DNA of 64,000 nt from Okapia johnstoni (Eukaryota > Chordata > Mammalia > Artiodactyla > Giraffidae). Every line of letters begins with the position of its first letter. The stretch's first letter is position 1. A model generated the notes under the pieces. It was given only the letters and a program-made list of their open reading frames with translations. It was not told the origin of the DNA and made no database searches. The position numbers were made by a program, and so were the translations under genes. This document shows positions 45,400 through 55,649 of this stretch, in pieces. The DNA lies in NCBI GenBank assembly GCA_024291935.2, contig CM044326.1, positions 32,487,948 to 32,551,947 on the forward strand. Direction: 5' to 3'.

Positions 45400-46135
45400 G
45401 ATAAGTGAATGGGTGGGTGCTTGGGAGAGTGGATGGGTGGACAGGTGGACGGAAGGAGGATTGAACGGATGGATGACAGATGGATAGATGGATGGGTGGG
45501 TGGATGATGGATGGGTGGGTGGATGATGGACGGGTGGATGGATGATGGATGGATGGGTGGATGGATGATGGATGGGTGGGTGGATGGATGATGAATGGAT
45601 GATGGATGGATGGATGGATGATGGATGGGTGGATGGATGATGGATGGATGATGGATGGGTGGGTGGATGATGGATGGATAGATGGATGGATGATGGATGG
45701 GTGGGTGGATGATGATGGATGGATGATGGATGGGTGGGTGGATGATGGATGGATAGATGGATGGATGATGGATGGGTGGATGGATGATGGATGGATGATG
45801 GATGGGTGGATGGATGATGGATGGATGATAGGTGGATGGATGGATGATGGATGGGTGGGTGGATGATAGATGGATGGGTGGATGGATGATGGATGGATGA
45901 TGGATGGGTGGGTGGATAGATGGATGGATAGATGGATGGATGATGGATGGATGATAGGTGGATGGATGGATGATGGATGGGTGGGTGGATGATAGATGGA
46001 TGGGTGGATGGATGATGGATGGATGATGGATGGGTGGGTGGATAGATGGGTATATGGATGATAGATGAGTGGACTGTGGATGGATGGAAGGGTGATGGGT
46101 GGATAAGTGGGTGGCTGAATAGATAGGTGGGGATA
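45400..46135. repeat. (TGGA)n tetranucleotide array
   Basis: About 735 bp of GGATGGATG, GATGGGTGGG and GATGATGG units. It is stop-free in several frames, giving long minus-strand Ile/His/Pro/Ser-rich frames that are not genes. It starts from 'ttggataagtgaatgggtgg', which resembles the GAATGAATG tail of L2. Confidence 0.95.
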
Positions 46136-46139
46136 TGGA

Positions 46140-47160
46140 AAAGAGTAGGGAGCTGAACACACAGCTGGGTGCCAAGAAACTGGAGGACAGGGAACAGAGA
46201 GGTCAGAGTGTCTGGGAGTGGTGGACAGAATGGGAGGAAGAGAGGGTAGCTGGGTAGCTGGGTAGGTGGGCGTACAGGGAGCGTGGTCCCCGGAGTCCTG
46301 GTGCTCAGGAGATGTTTATCAAATGAGCGAATGAGTGCCCAGGAGGAAGTGGGCCACTGGAGCGCCAACTCCACCCCGCTCACCACACTGGAACGACAGG
46401 AGAGCCCCATCGAAGGCTCTGACCCTGTGATTTCCCCCCAGTGGTGGAGGGCGAAGCTGGAGCAGCGCTCAGGGCCACCTCCCCAGGCCCCCCCACATGC
46501 AGTGGAGGGCATGGCCCCCGGCCCGGCCCTGCCTCTCTGTCTACTTGCCGCCCCTCCTGCGGCTCGGGTCTCAGCTGTGCCATGAGCTCCTGGGGGCCGC
46601 TGGAGCCAGACACCCCGCAGCCTCTGCTTGCCCCCCGGGGCCCCCGCTGCAGGCAAGAGGGCCGGGCAGACCCCCGGGTCCATCAGATGGCTGCCCCTTG
46701 GAGGGCACAGCCTCCCCCCACTGGCTGACAAGCACCCTGATGTCTCATCACAGCCGAGAGGCTCAGTCAGAGGTCCCGCTCCCCACAGCGAGCTCAGAGG
46801 GGTGCTTGTCAGCACGGGGGCAGGCCGAGGCAGCTGAGGGCGGGCAGGGTAGGGCGCCCGTCTGGGGGCTGGGGAGCTGCTGTCTGTTACCACAAAGGAC
46901 GGGAGACTGAGACGGCCGGAAATGCCCTGGAGGGAACCTGGGTAGTGCTTTGGGCATGAGCCACCTCGGTTTCAAAAAGGGAATGCAAGGCAGTAGACCA
47001 GAACCCCAGTGCCGTGAGTCTCTGGGGCCCCTGCCACCCACCTGCCCCTCCTGGCCCAACCCCACCAAAGTCAGCCTCCCACTGTGTCTGGGCCCCTCCC
47101 CTCAGCAAGTCCTGTCTCTGAATTATCCACACCGCCCTCCCCACGAGCAGCGCTGGGAGC
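46140..47160. other. unique GC-rich intergenic DNA
   Basis: An L2-like end is possible at about 46300-46345 ('agatgtttatcaaatgagcg'). Otherwise nothing is recognised. Confidence 0.45.
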
Positions 47161-47171
47161 CTCCAAATACC

Positions 47172-47372
47172 TTCCAGGTGACTCGATAAAGAACCTGCCT
47201 GTGGTGCAGGAGACACAGGAGAGGCGGGTTCCATCCCTGGCTCGGGAAGATCCCCTGGAGAAGGGAATGGCAACCCACTCCAGTATTCTTGCTTGGAGAA
47301 TCCCATGGACAGAGGAGCCCGGCGGGCCCATAGGGTAGCAAAGAGTCGGACACGACTGAGTGACTGAGCCCG
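47172..47372 (+). mobile_element. Bov-tA SINE
   Basis: 'aaagaacctgcctgtggtgc', GGAAGATCCCCTGGAGAAGG, GGCAACCCACTCCAGTATTC and AGTCGGACACGACTGAGTGA are all present. Confidence 0.95.
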
Positions 47373-47379
47373 CTCACAA

Positions 47380-48075
47380 GCACCCTGGGAAGCAGCTCCT
47401 TCCACCGCCCCGAACCTGTGCTGATATAAGGCCAACAACTGGTTCGCCAAGAAAACGGCTCGCCCACCACAGGCACACAGTTTATCACCAATCTTACCGC
47501 CGTAAAGGATGTATATGTGCAAATTAAAAACAACAGGAGAGGACACCCCACTCTGCCCTGTGATTGCCACGTGGCCTCTGGACAACCCCCCCCTCCTCGA
47601 GTTTCCAGTGCCAACCCCGTGGCCACAGTTCCACCAACGAGGCCATGTCCCACACCCAACTCTCCCCACTCGACTCGTGGTCATTAGGACCCTCCCACAG
47701 TCTCTCGGCCTCCTGCAAGGGGCAGTCACTCAGCCCAAGCCTCTTTCCGCTCTGGCACTAAGGCCTCAGTCAGTCTGGCCCTCCGATCAGCTTTCCACAC
47801 CACGGCAGGAATTGCGACGTGATTCCATTCCACATTATTCAGTGACAAACATGCTTCACAAATGGCTCACAAAAGCTCTGAAAAGCGTCACAGCTCTCGC
47901 TGGCCAAGAGGACCCAGCTCCCAGCTCGGCCTCTACCTCCACACCTGCCTGGCATGAGCGAACGAATGAATGAACGAATGAATGAGTGAATGAATGAATG
48001 GACAAATTTTGGTCTCAACCCAAAGCTTCCTTCTGGAGCCTCCTGTGGGTCCCCTGGAACGTCCAAAACATTCCA
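47380..48075. other. unique intergenic DNA with short GAAT repeat
   Basis: A (GAAT)n run lies at about 47956-48001 and probably marks an L2 tail. Nothing else is recognised. Confidence 0.5.
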
Positions 48076-48079
48076 GACT

Positions 48080-48288
48080 AAGTGAAAGTCGCTTATTCGT
48101 GTCCAACCCTTTGTGACCCTATGGACTGTAGCCCACCAGGCTCCTCCGTCCGTGGAATTCTCCAGGCCAGAATACTGGAGTGGGTAGCCATTCCCTTCTC
48201 CAGGGGATCTTCCCAACCCAGGAATCGAACCCAGATTTCCTGCATCGCAGGCAGATTCTTTCCCAACTGAGCCACCAGGGTAGCCCTA
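48080..48288 (-). mobile_element. Bov-tA SINE, reverse orientation
   Basis: 'gtgtccaaccctttgtgacc', CCACCAGGCTCCTCCGTCC, GGGGATCTTCCCAACCCAGG and the head 'ctgagccaccagggtagcc'. Confidence 0.95.
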
Positions 48289-48639
48289 TACAGACTAAAC
48301 AGGTTCCCATAACAGCACTGACAATCCCGTACTCTGGGGCTGCCCACTTGGCTGTGCCCAGAGGCCCTGCGTGCATAACACCAGCTCTGTGCTGGGTCCC
48401 ATCCCTGTCCTCTGGTGGAGGGTCTAGGAGAGACCTGGAGCCATGGGGCAGCGGTGCTGCGAGGGCTGAATGAGGTCTCGGATGCTCAGCAGACTGCACA
48501 CTGCTGTCCTCCCAAGGTCCCTTCTTGGCCTGGCCACCCCCAATAGGCCCCCCTCCTCCTGCAGCCAAGGCAGAGCTGCCTGCCTCACCAGGGGCATCCC
48601 TGCTGTCAGGAGGACCCTCACCCCTGCCTGTCTAGTCCT

Positions 48640-48775
48640 CTGCCTTCCAGGATCCCATTAAGTGCCTCCTCTACCAGGAAGCCTTCCCTAACTACCTCTG
48701 CCTCAGGTGGAAGGACTCCCCTTCCCCTGAGTGCCCTACCTACATGCTCTGCTTCTCTCATAGCCTAGGTCAGCT
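48640..48775 (+). repeat. L2 3'-end fragment
   Basis: 'aagtgcctcctctaccagga' with 'agccttccctaactacctc' is the characteristic L2 3' segment. Confidence 0.55.
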
Positions 48776-48779
48776 GGCA

Positions 48780-49720
48780 GATGGCAGGTCACCTGCTGGA
48801 CCGTACCTCCTGCTTCTGGATCCACGGGAGCTCAGCCTGGGCAGCGGTGAGACAGGCGACAGGCACCTCTCCCCTCAACATGGACTCACTCCTGCGTTGA
48901 TCAGGTGTGTAGGGCAGAGGTGGGGGTCTCTGTGGACGGTTCCGCCCGCACCCACCCCAGCCTTAGCTGGACCTTGACCACTCCCTGCACAGGGCATGGC
49001 ATCCCCCTTGGCCAGAGGCCACAGGGAGCGGGGTGCTGAGCTGATAACAGAGCAACCGTCTGTTTCGTTGAAAGAGCAGGAGACCCTCCGGGCGCCCCTG
49101 AGGAACTCGTCAGACGGACCACGAAATCCACTCCAGGCCCGCCCTGCTGGCCCACCACGAGGAGCAAATGAGCAAATGCGGCGATGACCAAAAGGAGGCC
49201 GGACTTCACGGGAAACACGTGTTCTCTCTGTAAGTGAGATGCCAAGTTGGGAGCCCAGAGACACTGGGGCCTCTCCCACCCCACCCGCCGCCGTGTCTAG
49301 GGGCCCAGGGGCAGGGCGGGTGTGGCCACGGGCGGGGGCCTCAGGGGCAGAGGGAGCCCAGGTCACCCCAGATTCTGGGTGGAGAATGGAGTTGACACAG
49401 TGGGGGAGGGCAGGCTGAGGGGCGAGGCCGGGTGAGGGGCGGGGCCGGGTGAGGGAAGAGGAAGCCCTGGGTTTGATCCCGCAGGTCTGGGGAGTCTGAG
49501 GGGCACGGGGCGGTGGTGGTGGGGTTTCAGAATCACAGATCGGGGGACGTGAAGTCACCGGGACAGGTGGTCCAGAGGGAGGGGGAGAGGCAGGAGGGTC
49601 ACCCACAGGGCCGGAGGTCAGAGCATCCGAGGAGGGGCCCAGACATCAGGAGCAGCAGCCCCATGTGGCGCCTTCATCTGCAGCCTGTGACCTCAGTGAG
49701 GGGGGCAGCCCTGAAAGAGG
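48780..49720. other. unique GC-rich intergenic DNA
   Basis: No exon or repeat is recognised. Confidence 0.5.
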
Positions 49721-49728
49721 GCTCCCGG

Positions 49729-50092
49729 AACTGTGGTGCTGGAGAAGACTCTTGAGAGTCCCTTGGACTGCAAGGAGATCCAACCAGTCCATCCTAAGGG
49801 AGATCAGTCCTGGGTGTTCATTGAAAGGACTGATGTTGACGCTCAAACTCCAATACTTTGGCTACCGGGCTTGAACAGCTGACTCATTTGAAAACACCCT
49901 GATGCTGGGAAAGACTGAGGGCAGGAGGAGAAGGGGACAACAGAGGATGAGATGGTTGGATAGCATCACAGACTCAATGGACATGAGTTTGGGTAAACTC
50001 CGGGAGTTGGTGATGGAAAGGGAGGCCTGGCGTGCTGCGGTCCATGGGGTCGCAAAGAGTCGGACGCGACTGAGCGACTGAACTGAATACCT
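49729..50092 (+). mobile_element. BovB LINE 3' fragment
   Basis: Starts inside the last part of the BovB reading frame (GTGGTGCTGGAGAAGACTC) and continues through the 3' end to 'actgagcgactgaactgaa'. It aligns with 9128-9485 of the larger copy in this window, so it is an independent, heavily 5'-truncated insertion. Confidence 0.95.
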
Positions 50093-50094
50093 CA

Positions 50095-50885
50095 GTCTCA
50101 CCCCCCCGACCCCCTCTCCAGCCACCCTCCCGCCTCTCCCCCGACCACCCCGCCTGCCTGCCTTGCACTGGGGTGCTGCTTCCGCTAGCAGGACCAGGTC
50201 TCACCCTGGGGCCCACTCCTGGGCTGTGGGTCCATTTGCAAGTCTAATTGCCTTGCTCCCGCATTCACACCCCATATATTGGCACCCACAGCAGAGATGC
50301 CACCTGGGTGAGCCCACAAGTAAGGGGCCCCCTCCTCACCTGACTTACACACAGAAGCCAGCCCCCCAGGGGCAGGCAAGAAGGTGTGGGGAGAGGACTC
50401 AGGCCAGGCTGGGGCCTGGGGGATTCCCAGAGGAGGGGGCCTGGAAGAAGCCAGGGTAGGGCTCTCTCCCCACCCTGCTTCCCCACCTCCCACTGCTCAC
50501 AGCAGGACCACCCCCTCCCCCATCACAGCCCCCATCCCAGGCCTCCTCCTCGGCTGGGGCTCAAGTCCCCTGGTGAGCTCAGCTCCAGAGGCCCAGCTGC
50601 CCCCGGAATCATGGAACTGACAGGAACCCGGCCCCTGGGCCAGCCCCCTGGGACTGCCAGGTCTCAGGGGGGCAGGGGCAGAGCCCTGGCCAAGAGGAGG
50701 GGACCCTCTGCTCTCCCCCACCGCAGTGGCCTGTGGCTCCCCCTGACACACTCCAGGGGCAGATACCACCTGGCACGCAGGCCCCAGTCCAGGGGCCTCC
50801 CCACCCCACTGTCATGGGGTCCCCAGGTCCTTGATGGGGAAACCTAGGCCTCAAGGGCTGAGGTCACAGATCAGGGCTGGCACTG
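50095..50885. other. unique GC-rich intergenic DNA
   Basis: No exon or repeat is recognised. Confidence 0.5.
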
Positions 50886-50889
50886 AGAC

Positions 50890-51010
50890 CAAAGGGTCAG
50901 TGTCCTCATTTCATCAGAGAGGACAGTGACGAACAGAGAGATCAGGGGGCTTTCCTAGATCACACAGCTGTGTTTCATGACGCGTCTGGGACTGGAGCCC
51001 AACCTCTAGA
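50890..51010 (+). repeat. MIR-like fragment
   Basis: 'tcctcatttcatcagagagg', 'tttcctagatcacacagctg' and 'gggactggagcccaacctct' follow the MIR order. Confidence 0.6.
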
Positions 51011-51014
51011 CGTC

Positions 51015-51735
51015 ACGGCGTCGGCTGGGTCAGCCTCTGAGCCTGGCTCAGGGACAGGAGACAGGGCAGAAGAGGAGGGACCCGGTTTCAGGCAGGGAGT
51101 AGGTGGGGCCTCCCTCCCCCAGGACCAGGAGTGGAGATTCAAGGTGGCCGCAGCTGAGCATTAGCTGTGGGCCGAGTCCTGCCCCACCTCCCATCAGCTC
51201 CACCCGTTCCAGCCCAGAAGCTTCCCTGCCCTCCCCTGAGCCCCACACCTGCCGTCTTCACGCAGGCCCCCTGGCACCACCTTTTGGGGGCTCTGGGCCA
51301 GGCTGCCCAGGACTCTAGACTGGGAAGCCAGGGGCCCTGGAGGCCACTGCCCTTGCACGGCCAGCTGGGTGCCAGTCCACAGTCAGTGGTGGCTAATAGA
51401 AGCCTCTAAGAGAAAATCCGTGTATGAAACTCAAGGTACAAGGGAGACCAGAGAGCCCAAGGCCCTGAGCTACACTCTCAGACCCCAGACTCCCCTAAAT
51501 CTGCCCGCCTTAGTTCACAGACTCTGAGACACCTAGAACCTCATTGCCCCAACCCCCAGAGCCCTATAACCCACGACCCCCTGTCCCCCAGACCCCCAGA
51601 CCCCCAGAACATCACAGGCACAGCCCCCATGCCCAGAGGCAGAAGTTCTCATTCCTACAGGTCAGAGTCAGGCCCCACTGACGAGCAGCTGGGATAGAGT
51701 TGACGCTTTGAGCAGAGCTCAGGGTGAAGGCCTGG
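51015..51735. other. unique intergenic DNA
   Basis: No exon or repeat is recognised. A short CCCCCAGAC direct repeat occurs near 51588-51610. Confidence 0.5.
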
Positions 51736-51743
51736 AGTAGATG

Positions 51744-51764
51744 AAAAGCTTCTAGAAGCTTCCA
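51744..51764. promoter_or_regulatory. heat-shock-element-like site in a 16-bp palindrome
   Basis: AAGCTTCTAGAAGCTT (51746-51761) is a perfect palindrome. Within it TTC-TA-GAA-GC-TTC (51750-51762) gives three alternating pentamers with exact two-base spacing, the HSF-binding consensus. A fourth pentamer on the left is imperfect. No promoter is seen nearby. Confidence 0.4.
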
Positions 51765-51769
51765 TCACC

Positions 51770-52980
51770 CACCTAAAGGAAAGACCCCCTCACCTCAACC
51801 TCACCTACACCTCCCTCCCTGCAAGGCAGCCTGTCCCGACCCCAGCACCAGGTCGGGGGACACGGGGGCCTGACAGTCAGGGGTGCAAGACCCTCCCCTG
51901 CTGCCTGAGGTCCTGTGTCAGGAGGGGTTCTGCTGGGGGTGAGAGGGAGGCCAGAGAGCAGAGCAGGAGGAGGCTGGCTCCGCAGAAGGCCGGGAGGGAA
52001 GCAGCCTGAGCCAGAGCCGTCCCCCACCCCCCATGCCCCCTCCTCCCCGGCCCCATTCCTGGTGCCCAGAGACAGACGGGGCGTCCCGGGGAGCAGCCAC
52101 CCTGTGCTCCAAGTGCCAGGATGCGTCCTCACTCATGGCACCTGTGGAGGGCCGGTCAGGGGCTGGGGCCGGTAACTACTGCTTGGAGCAGGTGACCACC
52201 CTCAGTCAGGGCCAGAGCGGGGGGGCGAGCGGCAGCGGGCGAGGGCCAGGGGCCAGGCAGGACGGATAAGGGAGGGGACAGAGACCCGGGAGTCAGGGGG
52301 CCAGTCCTGACCCCTCTAACTGCCTGGGCAACCCCGGCCCCCCTGCGCCCCCACCCCTCTGGCCTCAGTTGCCCTCCCCTTGCTGGAGAAGGGGTCCAGA
52401 CTCTGCTGTTCCGAGCTGACGGGGGGCCCCCAGTCCCCTCCAACCCCAGGAAAGGAGCAGGAGCTACAGGAACCTGGGGGCTGGGTAGCAGGGAGTCCTC
52501 CCTGGAGGCAGGCCCCTCTCTGCCCACGGAGCCACAGGCGTTTGGGAGAAAGACACTTCTGGAGAAACAAGCCTGGAAAAAGGATGGAGGAATACTCATG
52601 TTTTAAAAGGTGTGTGCCTTCCAGACAGCACCGACTCAGCCAGACAGACAGACGGAGGCCTGAGCGCCATCTCCCACACCGTCTCCCGCAGCCTCCCTGA
52701 CCCCTGCTCCTCCCAGCTGTGGGCCCCCAACCCCGGGGCTCCAGAGAGGAAGGGTTCCAGGACTTGCCTCGAAATCCAGTGGTCCCCCAGGAGAGGTGGG
52801 GATGGGGACTGGGCGGGGGAAGGAAGGTTCCCCTGCAGAGCTTCCTCACCTTGGCTTTGACTGCCAGGAGCCTGGACCCTCACCCACCTCTCAGGCAGAG
52901 GGAAGCAGAGCTTCTCCTCCAAGCCGGCCCAGGATGGCTCAGCTGCAGTCAGCTGGCAAGGCTTACCAGGGAGACTCTTA
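51770..52980. other. unique GC-rich intergenic DNA
   Basis: No exon or repeat is recognised. Confidence 0.5.
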
Positions 52981-52985
52981 CCGTG

Positions 52986-53188
52986 TACTGAGTCGCTCAG
53001 TCGTGTGTGACTCTGGGCAACCCTATGGACTGTAGCCTGCCAGGCTCCTCTGTCCACGGGATTCTCCAGGCAAGAACATTGGAGTGTGCGGCCATGCCCT
53101 CCTCCAGGGGATCTTCCCAACCCAGGGATCAAACTCGCATCTCACATCTCCTGAACTGGCAGGTGGGTTCTTTACCACGAGCCACTTT
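52986..53188 (-). mobile_element. Bov-tA SINE, reverse orientation
   Basis: 'gagtcgctcagtcgtgtgtg' at the left, GCCAGGCTCCTCTGTCCACG, GGGGATCTTCCCAACCCAGG, and the head at 'ctttaccacgagccac'. Confidence 0.95.
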
Positions 53189-53585
53189 ACACTTAAAGTC
53201 CCCTGTGAGACCCAGTGGGGAGGCTGGTGAGCGGGCAACCCAAGGTGCCCACCGGGCCCTGCTCCCCCACCCATCACCCCTGCAGTGTGGAACCCCACCC
53301 CCAGACCCCTTCTCTGCCAGCAGCTCAGGGGCCCTCCTGCTACCCAGTTGCCCTAGACCCTGGATGGACCCAACAGCCCCAGGCATCCAGCCACGCCAAG
53401 TTTGGGACCCTCAGCCCACCCACCCTCTGCCCCAGGGTCGCACGCTCACTGATTGGAGGTCACCGTGGAGCCCCTGAGCTGCCGGCCAGCTGTCACCCCA
53501 GGACCACGGCAGGAGGGGAAAGAGGCCCGGGCTCCTGGTAGGAATTCCAAGAGCCCTGAGCACAGAGCTCAGGGATGAAAACTCC

Positions 53586-53633
53586 ACACGTGTGTGCGTG
53601 CGTGTGTGTGCCCGCGTGTGTGTGCCCGCGCAT
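53586..53633. repeat. GTGT/GCCCGC short tandem repeat
   Basis: 'cgtgtgtgtgcccgcg' repeats after a 'tgtgtgcgtgcg' segment. Alternating purine-pyrimidine. Confidence 0.85.
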
Positions 53634-53689
53634 ACAAAGTAATGCATCTGTCCTTCTGGGGGAGGCGTGCTTCCCACCAGCTATTCCCT

Positions 53690-53790
53690 TCCCAGCTTAT
53701 TAACAAATAGCATGGCCTGACACGCGTTTCCCCCGGGACTAAATCTCCCCATCAGATCAGCATAATGACCCTAAGTAAACACTGGGATGC
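53690..53790. promoter_or_regulatory. candidate short non-coding element
   Basis: 'cttattaacaaatagcatgg' and 'gatcagcataatgaccc', with 'aagtaaacactgg' (forkhead-like TAAACA), form a small AT-rich island. Weak evidence. Confidence 0.25.
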
Positions 53791-53794
53791 TCAG

Positions 53795-54805
53795 GCCACA
53801 CTCGGCCAGCGGCCACCTCCCCGCCTGGCCACCCCTCCACCCCCAGCCCGGGGCCCTGCCACAGGACTGGCTGAGTCTGAACCTCCCTCCAGGACTCAGA
53901 GCCTTCCTGATTCCCAGCCCACACTGCCTGTCAAGGCCCGTGGGGGGAGCCTGGGACCCCTGGAACTGTCCCCAGGACACCCTAGTTCCCCTCACACATC
54001 CACCAGCCCTGGGAACCTGCCCTCGCCCACCCCACTGCATGAAGCTAACTGAGGGTCTTCAGGGCAGGCCCTTGGAGTCACTGTGGCATTTGCAGGGAGG
54101 CAATAAAGTGTGTGTGGACGCGCCCAGCCTCAACTCTCACAAGGGTCCTCAGGCTGGCGCGTGAGGCCGGCCTTGGCCTCCCAGGCCAGGCAGGGGCACC
54201 AGCCCACCTGCCCCGCGGCCACTGCCTCCTGGATCCCCGATTCCCTTCCGGAAGGTGGAGGAGGGGGTGGGAGGAGCCCAAGGCAATGGGAACTTGCAAG
54301 TGCTCCCGAGGACCTGGGACTCGGAGGAGGGGCACCTCCTGGGTGCGCAGTTCACAGTGTCTGCTCTGCTGCTCTGAGGCCCTCAGGATCTAGGGACCAG
54401 GAGGCACGATTTCAGGGTCTCCCTCAGGCTGGGGTCTCCAGGGCCAAAGGGCCTGAGGATGGGAGCCCCCAGCTGACACTCACAAGGCCCGGAGGGTACC
54501 TCAGCATCCCCCGCCCCAGCCCATGACACAGCCCAAGACAGTCCACCTTTGGGACCTGTTAGGGTTCAGACATTTGCAAGATACATGAGCATCTAGGCGT
54601 CCATTCCTGAAAGGGACAGTCCTGTCTGGCTTCCAGAAAGTCTGGAAACCCCCAGAAGGCCCGAGAAACTCCAACCTAGAAGCAGGTGTGGGGGGCCCAT
54701 GGCTGCCTGCGCTCCGCCCCAAAGCCCTGGCAGGGCCCAGAGGTGTCGGCCGGGAAGGTCAGACCCTGGGGGGCCAAGTGCTCCCTGGGGTCCCTCACTG
54801 CTGTC
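53795..54805. other. unique GC-rich intergenic DNA
   Basis: No exon or repeat is recognised. Confidence 0.5.
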
Positions 54806-54814
54806 CTGAGAGAC

Positions 54815-54920
54815 ATCCTGCGTATCCTCTTCATTTCCCCAGTAAGCAGACTGCGCCTCAGAGAGGTGAAGTCGCCCCCCGCAGCGTCACACGGCAGGAA
54901 GGGCAGGTACCAGGCCAGCC
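54815..54920 (+). repeat. MIR SINE fragment
   Basis: 'cctcttcatttccccagtaa', 'gcctcagagaggtgaagtcg' and 'gcgtcacacggcaggaaggg' follow the MIR consensus. It falls inside a long minus-strand open frame and argues against that frame being a gene. Confidence 0.6.
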
Positions 54921-54924
54921 TGGC

Positions 54925-55530
54925 TCTGTCCTGCTCCGGAGTCGGGGGCTCTGTGCTCCCTGGTGTGGGAGCGATGCCCGGCAGCACATGCACAGACAAG
55001 CCTTCTGTGGCAGGCTCGGGAGGTGAGCGTGTTGGCTGAGCCTGGTTCCCTCCCAAGCAAAGTCTCAGGCTCAGCCAGAAGGAGACCCCCAGCAGACCAT
55101 CTCTTGCAGAGGCAAGTGCAGGGTCCCCATCCCCCCAGGATCCAAGATATGGGCCACACTGCAGGCAGAGGGTGGTCGCGCAGTCAGGAGTGTCCAGCAG
55201 GTCCTGGGGGCAGAGTGGGCGCCAGGCAGCGACCTTCCCTGCAGCCGGTCCAGGCAGATGGCCAGCCAGGTCCCCCGCAGGGCTGAGGTTGTTGTAGAGG
55301 GTGGACGCTAGGGGCTTGGTGGGAGACCCAGGTAGGGCTGGTGAGGCCGGGTGTGGAGGCTCAGATGATTCCACATGTTTCCTGCTGGAATGGCCACTGA
55401 TGGGCGCTAACCACAGGGACCAGTAGGTGACGTCACAGCTGGGAACTACGGTGTCCTGGGGACAGTCCCCCAAGCAGGTCCGCATCCCAGGCCTGCCACT
55501 CCTCGCCCGCCCGCGTCAGAGGCAGACACG
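54925..55530. other. unique GC-rich intergenic DNA
   Basis: No exon or repeat is recognised. Confidence 0.45.
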
Positions 55531-55544
55531 CGGGACTCACCTCC

Positions 55545-55643
55545 CTGCCTCTCGCCCCGCCCGCAGGCGCCAGGCCCCGCCCACAGGCACTCAGCCCCGC
55601 CCGCAGGCGCCCGGCCCGCCCCCCCCCCCCCCCCCCCCCCCCC
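55545..55643. repeat. CCCCGCCC-rich tandem repeat ending in C25
   Basis: Three units of about 25 bp (GCCCCGCCCGCAGGCGC-like) are followed by 25 uninterrupted C at 55619-55643. The units carry GC-box (Sp1-type) cores; the minus strand can form G-quadruplexes. Confidence 0.85.
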
Positions 55644-55649
55644 GACTGC

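Noticed and set aside
45004..46893. Minus-strand open frame of 629 codons rich in Ile, His, Pro and Ser
   Set aside because: Most of it is a translated TGGA array; its flanks have no recognisable domain.
54676..55485. Minus-strand open frame of 269 codons
   Set aside because: It runs through a MIR fragment (about 54815-54920) and shows no known domain.
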